Assembly (NCBI RefSeq): GCF_000423345.1
Contig: NZ_AUHU01000003.1
Location: 124,001 to 188,000, forward strand
Direction: 5' to 3'
Length of the DNA stretch: 64,000 nt
DNA from: Marinimicrobium agarilyticum DSM 16975
GTDB lineage: Bacteria > Pseudomonadota > Gammaproteobacteria > Pseudomonadales > Cellvibrionaceae
In this document: positions 44,942 to 53,723 of the stretch, piece by piece
Layout: each line of letters begins with the position of its first letter
Numbering within the stretch: position 1 is the first letter of the stretch
Made by a program: the position numbers and the translations under genes
Notes under the pieces: generated by a model
Told to the model about the DNA's origin: nothing
The model's database searches: none
Seen by the model: the letters and a program-made list of their open reading frames with translations, nothing else

Positions 44942-46405
44942 TCAGTTGTCGGTGCCGACCTCCACGCCGGTCGGGCCCACTCGTTGCAATTGTTCGGGCT
45001 CCTCGACGCCGCCGTTGTCAATGGTGTCGAGTTCGGCCACAAACACCAGGGTATCGTTCTCGGCGTCAAAGGTCAGGGTTTCTTCGACCTCCTCACCATT
45101 GGGGCCGCAGCCGGTTTCCCCGGCGGCCAGGTTCGGACAGGGGTGAGAGAAGCCGCTGTCACCGTTGGTGTCGGTGACCACGGTCCAGGTGACGGCGTCG
45201 GTCTCGTCGTCAATGCTGTAGGTGCCGCGCTCGATGCCGGCTGACGGGGTTTCCGGGTCGGTATCCTCTTCCAGGTAAGCGAACATGCCATCGGCCAGCA
45301 GGTGAAGCAGAATGAATTCGTCGGCGTCTTCCAGCTTCCAGGTGCCCACGAGGCCGTCGGTATCGCTGTACAGGCGCTGGAATTCAATCACTTCGGCTCC
45401 ATCACCCTCTGTGTCGCAGCCTTCGCCCACGTTGGTATCGGAACCGAGTAGCAGAGTATCCTCGCCCACCGAGGCGCCCTTGGCGATATCGATGGTGTAC
45501 AGACTGTCTTCCTCGGACGCGCAGCTACTGCCGGCCAGACCGATGTCGTCGTTGTAATCCCTGACGTCCGTCACCGTGAAACGGCCCGTGTTGATGTTCC
45601 AGTCATAGTGCCCCACTTCAAAACCATCGGTCTCTGGCTCGTTTTCGTCGTTGAACAGGGCGACGCGACCGTCGGCCATGACGGTCAGAACGATCACAAA
45701 CTGATCCTCGACGTTCTCAGTGGAAGTGTCCACGTAATACCAACTGCCCAGAATCGAGGTGCGCGCTTGATCCAGTGATTCCGCCAGGTGTGTCCGGGCT
45801 GCCTCGGCGGTGACCAGGGTCGTTGTAGTGCTGCCCGAGTTGGCGACCAGGGTGGCGACCTGCTCATCGAAATCGTCTGCGGCGAAATCAACATCGGTAG
45901 CGGCCTCAGCGGCACCGCCGGCAACCTGAATGCCGTTGTCGGGGTCTCCATCAAAGTCCAGGGTTTGCAGCAGACGTGCGATATTGGTCGCCACTGTGTC
46001 TTCCGGGTCGTCCGTTCCGGCGAGGGTCAGCGGCGTCACCAGGCCCCGTGCGGTCGTCGGCGGCAGACTCAGGTCACCAATCGAGAAGGTAACCGTGTCG
46101 CCGGGCTCGAAGCCAAAACGGCCCTGGGGGTCGGTGAGGCCGGTGATACCGCTGGGCTCGTTGGTAAAGGTCACGCCGGCGACGGCGCTGTCGATGAAAG
46201 TACCGGTGCGGCTTCCCTCAGTAGGCTCGCCATCGTTGCCATCGCCATTGTCGTCGTCGGTGCTATCGCCGCCATCGTCATCGTTGGTATTCCCCCCGTC
46301 GTTGTCGGTCGGTGGGGGTGAGCTATCGTCTTCGCTACCACCGCCACAGGCGGCCAGTGTCATCAGGGCGAGGGTTACCAGCAGAGTTTGAAAGAGTGCA
46401 CGCAT
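44942..46405 (-). CDS. Acidic repeat lipoprotein, possibly calcium-binding
   Basis: A 487-residue lipoprotein (lipobox LAAC, C20) followed by an Asp/Gly/Asn-rich linker (about 25-65) of the kind that binds calcium or keeps a domain away from the membrane. The next part (about 65-130) resembles carboxypeptidase-regulatory-like modules (AVAGVTFTNEPSGITGLTDPQGRFGF). The C-terminal half has two related segments, each with a WYY/GTWKLED start, suggesting duplicated beta domains. No enzyme motif. It could be an adhesin or structural outer-membrane lipoprotein. Function unknown. Confidence 0.75.
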   Translation of the reverse strand: MRALFQTLLVTLALMTLAACGGGSEDDSSPPPTDNDGGNTNDDDGGDSTDDDNGDGNDGEPTEGSRTGTFIDSAVAGVTFTNEPSGITGLTDPQGRFGFEPGDTVTFSIGDLSLPPTTARGLVTPLTLAGTDDPEDTVATNIARLLQTLDFDGDPDNGIQVAGGAAEAATDVDFAADDFDEQVATLVANSGSTTTTLVTAEAARTHLAESLDQARTSILGSWYYVDTSTENVEDQFVIVLTVMADGRVALFNDENEPETDGFEVGHYDWNINTGRFTVTDVRDYNDDIGLAGSSCASEEDSLYTIDIAKGASVGEDTLLLGSDTNVGEGCDTEGDGAEVIEFQRLYSDTDGLVGTWKLEDADEFILLHLLADGMFAYLEEDTDPETPSAGIERGTYSIDDETDAVTWTVVTDTNGDSGFSHPCPNLAAGETGCGPNGEEVEETLTFDAENDTLVFVAELDTIDNGGVEEPEQLQRVGPTGVEVGTDN

Positions 46406-46714
46406 GATCTGGCTCCAGTATGGTCAGGGGAGGGCGGTACGGAGTTCCTGTCCGAACGGGTCGCCGTCGGCGCTGGGGAGCGGCTCCAGGCAGAGTGTCG
46501 CTAAAATCCTTATTTGACTCTAATCCATCCCTGGCCCTGGGGCATCCCCCATATGGGTTAGGTCGCAAGTCGGTTGGGCCTGCCCGGTGGTAAAAATCCC
46601 TTGCACTCCCGGCGCTAACACTGAACAATTCCGGTTTCAGCGGAGGCTGGCGCCCCACTTTTCTCCGCACGCCCCTCCGTCTAAAGACGTTGAGTGACGA
46701 ACGCAAGGTGATCA
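46406..46714. other. Intergenic region between divergent genes, no clear features
   Basis: This 309-base stretch separates the lipoprotein gene from the downstream small gene and must hold both promoters. An AT-rich patch (about 46500-46525) could be a promoter; no hairpin, repeat or gene is convincing. Confidence 0.4.
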
Positions 46715-47044
46715 ATGACAGAGCTCTACATTCTGCGCAATCAGCAAGGCTATTTTCTGGGTAAACAAAAGGACTGGCTGGATGGGCGAGACCGCGGCGC
46801 CCTCTACAAAACGCCCCACAAGGACGAAGCGATTAACCTCAAGGTGGAGGTGAGTGCCAAGGATTTCGAGCAGCGGATTCGCATTCTGCCCTGTCAGGCT
46901 GACGAGCGCGGCCTGCCGGTCCTGGCGGTGGATGATATGCCGACTCCGCGAGCGAAAGTGAAGCCCGTCCCGGCTGAAGAAGCCGACCCGGCGTCGGAGA
47001 CATCGCCCGAGCCATCCGAGTCCGCCTCATCGGCGGAAGATTAA
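46715..47044 (+). CDS. Small acidic-tailed protein, unknown function
   Basis: A 109-residue protein. Residues 1-70 (MTELYILRNQQGYFLGKQKD, then KDEAINLKVEVSAKDFEQRI) are a compact globular part; the last 35 residues are Pro/Glu/Ser-rich and disordered. An AAGG ribosome-binding site precedes the ATG. It stands 43 bases before gshA in the same direction, so co-transcription is likely. I recognise no family, though a short conserved hypothetical protein upstream of gshA may be common in this group. Confidence 0.72.
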   Translation: MTELYILRNQQGYFLGKQKDWLDGRDRGALYKTPHKDEAINLKVEVSAKDFEQRIRILPCQADERGLPVLAVDDMPTPRAKVKPVPAEEADPASETSPEPSESASSAED

Positions 47045-47087
47045 GCGTTTTCAGTACCGACCGGGCGGTGCTGTAGAGGAGTCAATC

Positions 47088-48710
47088 TTGTCCCATACCG
47101 AACACTTCCGTCATCTCCTGACGCACTTTGCGTCGGCGGCCAACCAGACGCTGGGCGGTATTCGCCGCGGCGTGGAAAAGGAAAGCCTGAGGGTCACCTC
47201 CGGCGGCGACCTGGCTCAGGACGAGCACCCGCACGGCCTGGGCTCGGCCCTTACGCATCCTCATATCACGACCGACTACAGTGAAGCGCTGCTGGAGTTC
47301 ATCACCGAGCCCTTTACCAGCGTCTCGGCGCTGTTGGGGCAGTTGGATGACATCCACCGCTACACCTACAGCGTGCTCAAGGACAATGTGCTGTGGCCCA
47401 CCAGCATGCCCTGCGCGCTCAAAGGGGAAGAGGGGATTCCCGTAGCCCGTTACGGCAGCTCCAACAGCGGCAAGATGAAAACCGTCTACCGCTGGGGGCT
47501 TGCCTACCGTTACGGTAAAGTCATGCAGACCATTGCGGGGGTCCACTACAATTTCTCCCTGCCCGATGCGTTCTGGCGTGAACTGCAATCGCAGGAGGGG
47601 GATGGCCAAAGTCTGCAGGATTTCAAAACCCAGCGTTACTTTGATCTGATCCGCAACTTCCGCCGTTACTCCTGGCTGCTCATATATCTCTTTGGCGCGG
47701 CGCCGGCAGTGTGTCGGTCCTTCGTACGTGGGCGTAAGCACAAACTGCAGCCGTTCGAGGGCGATGAGCACACACTGCACGCGCCTTATGCCACCTCCCT
47801 GCGGATGGGCGATCTGGGTTATCAGAGCGATGCCCAGCAGCGGATGATTGTCTGCTACAACGATCTGTCTACTTACCTGAAAACGCTCTGTGGCGCCATT
47901 ACCCAGCCCCACGCTGATTACCAGGCAATCGGCCTCACGGACGCGGAGGGGCACTACCAACAGCTCAATACCAGCCTGCTGCAGATCGAAAACGAGTTCT
48001 ACAGCAGTGTGCGCCCCAAGCGCACCACCCGCCGCGGCGAAACCGCTCTGCAGGCGCTCCGGTTGCGAGGTGTCGAATACGTCGAAGTGCGCTGTGTCGA
48101 CCTCAACCCCTACGAGCCGCTGGGCATCAGCGCCGAGCAGATCCACTTCCTGGACGCGTTTCTGCTTTACTGCCTGTTGGCCCCCAGCCCGCAGACCCAT
48201 AACCTGGAGTACCGCAACATTCAGGAGAACCAGGCGCGTATCGTCTACCGCGGGCGCGAACCTGGCCTGACTCTGTGTCGTGGGGAAGAAGAGGTCAGTA
48301 TGGTCGAGTGGGCCGAGGTGTTGTTGTCGGACATGCGCGATTGCGCGGCACCGCTGGATCAGGCCGATGGTGATGGTCATTTCCGGCGCGCCGTTGACGC
48401 CCAGCGGGCCAAACTGACCGATCCCGGTTTGACGCCCTCGGCGCGGGTGCTTGAGGAGATGCGACGAGACGGGCTGACTTTTTTCCGCCACGGCATGTCG
48501 ATTGCCGAGCGTCATCGGGAGCAGTTCCTGAAGCGCCCCCTGGACCCGGAGACGCAGGAGCGCTTTGCGCAGATGGCGCAGCGGTCACTGGAGGACCAGA
48601 GAGCGATCGAAGCCGCCGATACCGGCAGTTTCGAAGATTATCTGGCAGCCTACTATGCCCAATATGAGGATTGCGGCTGCATGGGGACGACCACCGAATC
48701 GGCTCGCTAG
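47088..48710 (+). CDS. gshA: Glutamate-cysteine ligase
   Basis: A 540-residue enzyme making gamma-glutamylcysteine, the first step of glutathione synthesis. The family features include GGIRRGVEKESLRV, the substrate-binding SEALLEFITEP stretch, PTSMPC, and the GLAYRYGKVMQTIAGVHYN segment. The start is TTG at 47088, with a strong GAGGAG ribosome-binding site six bases upstream, so a rare start codon is well supported; the first in-frame ATG would cut off the conserved N-terminus. Slightly longer than E. coli GshA (518). Confidence 0.96.
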   Translation: MSHTEHFRHLLTHFASAANQTLGGIRRGVEKESLRVTSGGDLAQDEHPHGLGSALTHPHITTDYSEALLEFITEPFTSVSALLGQLDDIHRYTYSVLKDNVLWPTSMPCALKGEEGIPVARYGSSNSGKMKTVYRWGLAYRYGKVMQTIAGVHYNFSLPDAFWRELQSQEGDGQSLQDFKTQRYFDLIRNFRRYSWLLIYLFGAAPAVCRSFVRGRKHKLQPFEGDEHTLHAPYATSLRMGDLGYQSDAQQRMIVCYNDLSTYLKTLCGAITQPHADYQAIGLTDAEGHYQQLNTSLLQIENEFYSSVRPKRTTRRGETALQALRLRGVEYVEVRCVDLNPYEPLGISAEQIHFLDAFLLYCLLAPSPQTHNLEYRNIQENQARIVYRGREPGLTLCRGEEEVSMVEWAEVLLSDMRDCAAPLDQADGDGHFRRAVDAQRAKLTDPGLTPSARVLEEMRRDGLTFFRHGMSIAERHREQFLKRPLDPETQERFAQMAQRSLEDQRAIEAADTGSFEDYLAAYYAQYEDCGCMGTTTESAR

Positions 48711-48744
48711 CTTCGCGTTGAGAGAGCTGGCGCTGAACCCTGTG

Positions 48745-48765
48745 GTTTATGGTTGAACCATAAAC
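48745..48765. repeat. Perfect palindrome after gshA
   Basis: GTTTATGGTT-G-AACCATAAAC is a 10-bp perfect inverted repeat, overlapped by a second palindrome AACGCTAGCGTT (48763-48774). It lies between convergent genes (gshA and the FliL-like gene) and may act as a terminator hairpin although no T-run follows. Confidence 0.6.
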
Positions 48766-48766
48766 G

Positions 48767-49222
48767 CTAGCGTTGGACCACAAAGTTGCGAAAGACCAGG
48801 TCGGTGGCAATTCCTTCACGCCCCTCTTCCTGAGTGAGCGCCTCATTGGTCTCGGTGAGCGCCATCTGGCGAAGTTGCTCACGCCCGGCCTGAGTGTTCA
48901 CCGTCTCCTCGCCCTGGCGGCTGAACAACATCACCATCTTGTGACGAATCAGTGGCATATGGTGGCGGATGACGCCGGCATCGGAGCTGTCCTGCACCCG
49001 AATGGAAATTTCCGCCCGGAGGTACTTCAGTCGACCGGGACCGCCGTAATTGACCACCAACGGCTCGCTCAGGGGGATATAGATCTGCCCTTGCGCGTCG
49101 TCCTCTTCCTGAGCCATTGCGACCGAGGCCAGCGTCAAAGCGAGGAGGGTGGCCATGAGGGTTGGGCCCCAAAAGTGCATAAAGGCGTTGCCACGTGCGG
49201 AACGGTTGGGTTGTAACATCAT
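48767..49222 (-). CDS. FliL-like exported protein
   Basis: Start taken at ATG 49222 (MMLQPNRSARG), which keeps a signal segment (FWGPTLMATLLALTLASVAM); 151 residues. The mature part has the FliL family pattern: a strand with IYIPLSEPLVVNYGG, then LKYLRAEISIRVQDSSD, a GVIRHHMPLIRHKMVMLFS helix, and a C-terminal VFRNFVVQR. FliL associates with the flagellar stator, but no flagellar gene is near, so this is an orphan FliL-like copy, as found beside dsbB or gshA in other gammaproteobacteria. Confidence 0.83.
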   Translation of the reverse strand: MMLQPNRSARGNAFMHFWGPTLMATLLALTLASVAMAQEEDDAQGQIYIPLSEPLVVNYGGPGRLKYLRAEISIRVQDSSDAGVIRHHMPLIRHKMVMLFSRQGEETVNTQAGREQLRQMALTETNEALTQEEGREGIATDLVFRNFVVQR

Positions 49223-49336
49223 CGAATACCTGTGAATCGCTCTGGGCCGGGTGTAGCCCCAGTGTGCACCAAACGGTAGCGCAGCTGGTGCGTTTTTGCG
49301 TACCATTGTAGCCTAACAGCCATAAGAGAACAGACT

Positions 49337-49825
49337 ATGCCATTGACCGTCCGTTTCACCAACCTTCTGATCGTGCTTGCTGTCGTGGCGATGATGGCGG
49401 TGGCGTTGTATATGGAGCACGCCATGGGGTTGGAACCCTGCCCGCTGTGTGTAAGTCAGCGTATTTTTGTGATTCTTGTGGGTTTCTGGGCACTGCTGGC
49501 GTTGTTGCACCACCCGGGGAGAGTCGGCAGAGTCGTATACGGTACCCTCGGGTTGCTCTCCGCCGTGGCAGGTGGCGCGGTCTCGAGTCGGCAGCTCTGG
49601 TTGCAGGGTTTGCCGGAAGATCAGGTTCCCGCCTGCGGTCCTGGGGTAGAATACATTCTCGACACCTTCCCGTTTATGGACGCCCTGCGGGTGATGTTGA
49701 CTGGCGATGGCAACTGCGCGGAAGTGGCCTGGTCGCTGTTCGGACTCAGTATTCCGGGCTGGACACTGATCGGTTTTATTGGATTGGGGTTGCTCCATCT
49801 CTGGCAGGTGTTGCGTCGGCGCTAA
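49337..49825 (+). CDS. dsbB: Disulfide bond formation protein DsbB
   Basis: A 162-residue inner-membrane quinone reductase that reoxidises DsbA. Four membrane helices, the first-pair cysteines C35 and C38 (EPCPLC) and second-pair C100 and C127 (VPACGPG and DGNCAEV) are all present, the full set needed for the disulfide relay. It is 40 bases upstream of the algQ gene, as the Pseudomonas dsbH-algQ arrangement. Divergent from the FliL-like gene with a 114-base promoter gap. Confidence 0.94.
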   Translation: MPLTVRFTNLLIVLAVVAMMAVALYMEHAMGLEPCPLCVSQRIFVILVGFWALLALLHHPGRVGRVVYGTLGLLSAVAGGAVSSRQLWLQGLPEDQVPACGPGVEYILDTFPFMDALRVMLTGDGNCAEVAWSLFGLSIPGWTLIGFIGLGLLHLWQVLRRR

Positions 49826-49865
49826 TGGCGCTGAAATGATTTATCTTCTGTTGTAAGGACTGGCT

Positions 49866-50333
49866 ATGTTGGACAATTGTAAAGACGCAAAAGAGCGCTG
49901 GGGTGGTGTGAGCACCATCATCGATCGCTGGCTCGAAGAGCGACGTAAAATGCTGGTGAATTTTTGTGAGCTCAGTGCACTCAAGGCACCGCAGGCTGAT
50001 GACCAAGCCCGTGGAGCCAGGTTGCGTCATCTGTGTGAGGTTATGGTTGACTACGTCTCGGCCGGTCATTTTGAGGTGTACGACCAATTGGTAAAAGAAG
50101 GTCGCGAATTCGATGACGAAGACGCGCTCCAGGAAGCCAGTAAATTGTTTGCGCTTGTCGACCAGACCACTCAGGAAGTGCTCGACTTCAATGACAAGTA
50201 TCTGGAAACGGATGACCTTGAGACCCTGGACCGGGATCTCTCATTTCTGGGTGAAACCCTGGAAACCCGATTTACCGCCGAGGACCGGATGATTGCGGTA
50301 TTGCATACCGCACATAAGGACCTGGTGGCCTGA
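49866..50333 (+). CDS. algQ: Rsd/AlgQ family anti-sigma-70 regulator
   Basis: A 155-residue all-helical protein starting MLDNCKDAKERWGGVSTIID, the hallmark of Rsd/AlgQ. Rsd binds sigma-70 and shifts RNA polymerase to alternative sigma factors in stationary phase; AlgQ in Pseudomonas also influences alginate and siderophore genes. Length is usual (about 158). It follows dsbB and precedes a WD40-like lipoprotein gene. Together with 6S RNA and the SutA-like protein, this window carries three RNA polymerase regulators. Confidence 0.94.
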   Translation: MLDNCKDAKERWGGVSTIIDRWLEERRKMLVNFCELSALKAPQADDQARGARLRHLCEVMVDYVSAGHFEVYDQLVKEGREFDDEDALQEASKLFALVDQTTQEVLDFNDKYLETDDLETLDRDLSFLGETLETRFTAEDRMIAVLHTAHKDLVA

Positions 50334-50382
50334 TGCCCGCGGCGACCCCGTCGCCGCTTTGCGTGAGCGAGGCGTAGCCTTC

Positions 50383-51399
50383 ATGGGTCACTCTTACCTT
50401 TCTGATGCCCGCGCGCTTTCGTCCCGCGCGGGTGTCGCCACATTGCTGCTGACGCTGGGGCTCACCTCCGGTTGTGAGCGCGGAGCCGAACCCTCAGCCA
50501 GTCTCGAAGTGGCGGCGCGCAGCGTCCAGTCTGGCGCGCTCTCCTGGAACGGTGGTTGGGCGGCCGTTGGTTCCGGCTATCACGGTGGCAGCCTCTGGGA
50601 GCTTGACTCCCGGGAGCGCCTCTACAACTGGAACCACAAGGCGGACAGCTTTACATTGCTGACCACCGCCAGCTTCTCCCCCGATAATAAATACGTGCTT
50701 ACCACTGATGAGCGCACCCTCGTATTGTGGAACCGTGAAAGCGGTCAGGCTCAGCAGTACTGGAGCAGCCCGACAGAAATCCTCGCGAGTCAGCTCGGTC
50801 CCGATGGTGAAAGGGCACTCCTGGGCCTGGCGGATCACCGGGCCTCGCTGTACAACGTTCAGCGTGGAGGGATTATCCGCAACCTGGAACACAGCGACCG
50901 TGTGGGCGCCGTTGCGCTTAGTGCTGACGGCGAACGTGCGCTGACCGGTTCCGATGCCGGCACGGTGACGCTGTGGAATACCCGCACCGGTGAATCCATT
51001 GCTCATCAGCAACATGAGTCTCCCATTGAACTCGTCGCCATGGCGCCGGACGGCAGCATCCTGCTGTCCTCCGGCCGCTACGAGCGGGCGAAGCTTTGGG
51101 ACGCTGACGGACAGATGGTGTGGGAACTGCCCCTCGATGAGGAACATGTGCGCCGGGGGACCCAAATCACCAGCGCCCGATTCAGCGACGACGGTGCCTG
51201 GCTACTGACGGGCCAGCCCACCGGCCGGGTGGACTTGTGGGATATTGAAGGACAACAGTTGGCTTTCAGCTGGCGGCTGCCCAAGCGCAAGTCGTTTCAT
51301 CCGGTATCAGTGTCGGTGGTGGATTTGGCTTTCACGGACGATCCGGACCTTTATCGAGCACTCAGCTCGGACGGCTTTGTACACGACCTCAGTTATTGA
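50383..51399 (+). CDS. WD40-like beta-propeller lipoprotein
   Basis: Start is the ATG at 50383; the longer frame upstream adds residues that overlap algQ. The 338-residue product has a lipobox ending in C31 (GLTSGC), then a beta-propeller of about seven blades with recurring LWNxxxG/LWDxxG ends (LVLWNRESG, VTLWNTRTG, AKLWDADG, VDLWDIEG). It is probably an outer-membrane or periplasmic scaffold, similar in kind to BamB or YncE propellers, partner unknown. It lies 49 bases after algQ, in the position between algQ and the fkl-type gene. Confidence 0.88.
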   Translation: MGHSYLSDARALSSRAGVATLLLTLGLTSGCERGAEPSASLEVAARSVQSGALSWNGGWAAVGSGYHGGSLWELDSRERLYNWNHKADSFTLLTTASFSPDNKYVLTTDERTLVLWNRESGQAQQYWSSPTEILASQLGPDGERALLGLADHRASLYNVQRGGIIRNLEHSDRVGAVALSADGERALTGSDAGTVTLWNTRTGESIAHQQHESPIELVAMAPDGSILLSSGRYERAKLWDADGQMVWELPLDEEHVRRGTQITSARFSDDGAWLLTGQPTGRVDLWDIEGQQLAFSWRLPKRKSFHPVSVSVVDLAFTDDPDLYRALSSDGFVHDLSY

Positions 51400-51421
51400 G
51401 CCCGTCAATTATTCCAGTCAT

Positions 51422-51452
51422 AAAAAAAGCCGCTTCTAGAAGCGGCTTTTTT
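51422..51452. terminator. Bidirectional terminator
   Basis: AAAAAAGCCGCTTC-TA-GAAGCGGCTTTTTT is a perfect palindrome with an A-run before and T-run after, serving the convergent WD40 and FKBP genes. Confidence 0.92.
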
Positions 51453-51477
51453 GTCGAATCGGTCGGCCCGGCGGTGG

Positions 51478-52236
51478 TTATTCGCTGGCGCTGTCCGACT
51501 CGGCTGCAGCGTCACCGGAGGCGCTTTTTTCACCGATCTCCAACAGCTCGACTTCAAAAATCAGAGCGGAATTGGGAGGAATCGGGCCGTTGCCGCCGGG
51601 GCCGTAGGCCAGTTCGGCCGGAATGTACAGTTCATACTTTGAGCCTACTCGCATCAACTGAAGCGCCTCGGTCCAACCGGCAATGACGCTGTTCAGTGCG
51701 AACGTGGCGGGTTGGTCGCGCTCATAGGAACTGTCAAACTCGGTGCCGTCGAGCAGGCGACCGCGGTAGTGCACAGTCACAGTGTCGTCCGCGCTGGGCT
51801 TGGCGCCTTCACCTTCTTCAAGCACCTTGTACTGCAGGCCGCTCTCGGTTTCCATTACGCCTTCTTTTTCCGCGTTCTCGGCGAAGAACGTCTGAGCCTC
51901 TTTCTCGTTGGCTTCCGCTTCGGCTTTCTGCTCTTTTTCCCGGCGAGCCATTTCCTGTTCCTGGAACTGCTTCATCACCTCGCGCATTTCTTCTTCGCTC
52001 AAGCGCGGCTCATTGCCATCGCGCTTGTCGCGCAGGGCCAGGGCAAAGGCTTCTGGCTCGATGGTCACGCCACCTTGCTCCAGGTTCTCGGCCAGGTTGG
52101 TGCCGAAAACATAATTGACCTTCTGTTCGAGGGTTTCCAGTTTGACGGGCTCTTGTTCGGGTTCCGACTGGCTACAGCCGACCATAATGGCCGTGGCACC
52201 GAGTAATCCCGCGAGCATTCGTACATTGCGTTTCAT
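51478..52236 (-). CDS. FKBP-type peptidyl-prolyl isomerase lipoprotein
   Basis: A 252-residue protein starting at ATG 52236 with an AGAAGG site eight bases upstream. Lipobox at C21 (IMVGC), an N-terminal helical dimerisation domain (about 30-130, highly charged EKEQKAEAEANEKEAQ) and a C-terminal FKBP domain (about 135-240) with YRGRLLDGTEFDSSY, VIAGWTEAL and PAELAYG, i.e. FkpA/FklB/Mip type. It is a periplasmic folding factor anchored to a membrane. The neighbour is algP on the other side, like fklB-algP in Pseudomonas. Confidence 0.93.
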   Translation of the reverse strand: MKRNVRMLAGLLGATAIMVGCSQSEPEQEPVKLETLEQKVNYVFGTNLAENLEQGGVTIEPEAFALALRDKRDGNEPRLSEEEMREVMKQFQEQEMARREKEQKAEAEANEKEAQTFFAENAEKEGVMETESGLQYKVLEEGEGAKPSADDTVTVHYRGRLLDGTEFDSSYERDQPATFALNSVIAGWTEALQLMRVGSKYELYIPAELAYGPGGNGPIPPNSALIFEVELLEIGEKSASGDAAAESDSASE

Positions 52237-52546
52237 GCGTTGCACCTTCTTTTATAGTGGTTTGTCAGTCTGCCCAAATCACAGGCGGTTCATTTCCAGG
52301 CGCTCCATGGTACCCCAAGTGAGCGGCGAAATGGGCGCTTTTTGCGGTGAGATTGCACCGTCTGAGGACCCCGTTTGTCCACAAATGCGGCTTTAGGTTC
52401 CGCAAACGGCGCCAAACCATCGAATTTTTTGCTAAACGCGCGTAAATTACTGTGCTGCCATACACATTTTTGCCAGACGATACTACAATAACGTCAGCTG
52501 TTTTCGCTGGTAATCGTTCACTCTCCAACTGCACAGGAATTTCACT
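52237..52546. promoter_or_regulatory. Divergent promoter region of the FKBP gene and algP
   Basis: A 310-base gap. A candidate algP promoter is TACACA (52461-52466), 17 bases, TACAAT (52484-52489). No gene or strong hairpin is seen otherwise. Confidence 0.4.
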
Positions 52547-53647
52547 ATGGCCGCCAAGAAAAAAGCTACCGTCAGCGTGACCGACCTTGAGAAGCAGGTC
52601 GAAAAAGTCCAGGGGCAGCTGGACCAGGCTCGCGCCAAAAAACTGACCCAAGCCGAGAAAGAGGTGACCCAGGCTAAAAAGACTCTGGACACCGCCAAGC
52701 GCAAATTGAAAACGCTCCGGAACAAGAAGGTCGCCGCCGGCAAAGTGAAATCCAAAACCGCCGCCTCCCGCCAGCGTCTGAGCAAGGCCTCTGAGGCGGT
52801 GACCGCCCAGCAGAAGGTGGTAGATGCTGCACAGACAACGCTGGATGCGGCCAAGCAGGTTCACGAGGCTGCCAAAGCGGATAAGAAGCAGGCAGACCAA
52901 CTGGCCCGTGAAATCAAAAAGGCCACCAAAGCGGTTGAGAAGAAGCTGAAGAAAAAAGCCAGCAGCAAGCGCACGACCCGTAAAAAAGCGGCAAGCAAAA
53001 GCCCGGGAGCAAGTAAGAAGGCCGCTTCGAAAAAGGCCACAGCCAAAAAAGCGACCGCGAAAAAAGCCACTGCCAAGAAAGCAACGGCCAAGAAGACCAC
53101 CGCCAAGAAAGCAGCGGCTAAAAAGGCTTCTGTGACAAAAGCCGGTACCAAAAAGGCAGCCACCAAGAAAACAACCAGCAAAGCGGCCGCCAAAAAGGCG
53201 AGCGCTAAGAAGACGACGGCCAAAAAGGCGGCAAGCAAGACCTCCACCGCGAAGAAAGCCGCCAGCAAGAAAACGACGGCCAAGAAGGCGCCGGCTAAAA
53301 AGGCATCGACCGGTACGAAAGCCAGCGCCGCGTCCTCCACCAGTGCAGTCGCGCAAAGCAAAAAGCCGACAGCGACCGAAAAGCGGGCTCCCAAGGCTGC
53401 TCCCAAGCCCGAACCGACCCCCCCCGCACCGGGCTCTACCAGTGAGACCGGCTCAGGCGTTGATCGTAACCCCGAAGCGCCTCCGGTCGAAAAGGAGCGT
53501 CCGACCCCACCGGTCCCGGGGCATCAGAGTACACACCTGGTGGAGCCTGAGGATAAGGACAAGCCCAAGGCGGAGCCGGTATCTGATCGGCCCTCGTCCG
53601 GCAGCCTGTTCGGTCGGGACTTCTTTAACAGTGACGACAAGTTCTGA
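52547..53647 (+). CDS. algP: AlgP-like histone H1-type protein
   Basis: A 366-residue very basic protein. An N-terminal coiled coil (about 1-130, [19 protein letters not shown]) is followed by a Lys/Ala/Thr repeat array (about 135-285; repeated KKATA and KKTTAKKAA units) resembling the tail of histone H1, and a proline-rich C-terminal part (about 286-366). Pseudomonas AlgP has the same architecture and binds DNA at the alginate locus. Repeats of this kind vary in number between strains by slippage. A ribosome-binding site is weak; start ATG at 52547. Confidence 0.9.
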   Translation: MAAKKKATVSVTDLEKQVEKVQGQLDQARAKKLTQAEKEVTQAKKTLDTAKRKLKTLRNKKVAAGKVKSKTAASRQRLSKASEAVTAQQKVVDAAQTTLDAAKQVHEAAKADKKQADQLAREIKKATKAVEKKLKKKASSKRTTRKKAASKSPGASKKAASKKATAKKATAKKATAKKATAKKTTAKKAAAKKASVTKAGTKKAATKKTTSKAAAKKASAKKTTAKKAASKTSTAKKAASKKTTAKKAPAKKASTGTKASAASSTSAVAQSKKPTATEKRAPKAAPKPEPTPPAPGSTSETGSGVDRNPEAPPVEKERPTPPVPGHQSTHLVEPEDKDKPKAEPVSDRPSSGSLFGRDFFNSDDKF

Positions 53648-53667
53648 TCGACAGCGATGCTGAAATC

Positions 53668-53699
53668 AAAACGGGAGGCGAAAGCCTCCCGTTTTTTTT
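53668..53699 (+). terminator. Terminator of algP
   Basis: AAAACGGGAGGC-GAAA-GCCTCCCGTTTT followed by TTTT; a GNRA-type loop on a 12-bp stem. Confidence 0.93.
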
Positions 53700-53723
53700 G
53701 ATGAGGTCATCGGAAAAAACCGT

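Noticed and set aside
47082-48515. 477-codon open frame antisense to gshA
   Set aside because: Antisense shadow; gshA is unmistakable on the plus strand.
52900-53320. Possible simple-sequence tandem repeat element or CRISPR-like array
   Set aside because: The periodicity is the Lys/Ala codon repeat of the AlgP-like protein, with no spacers.
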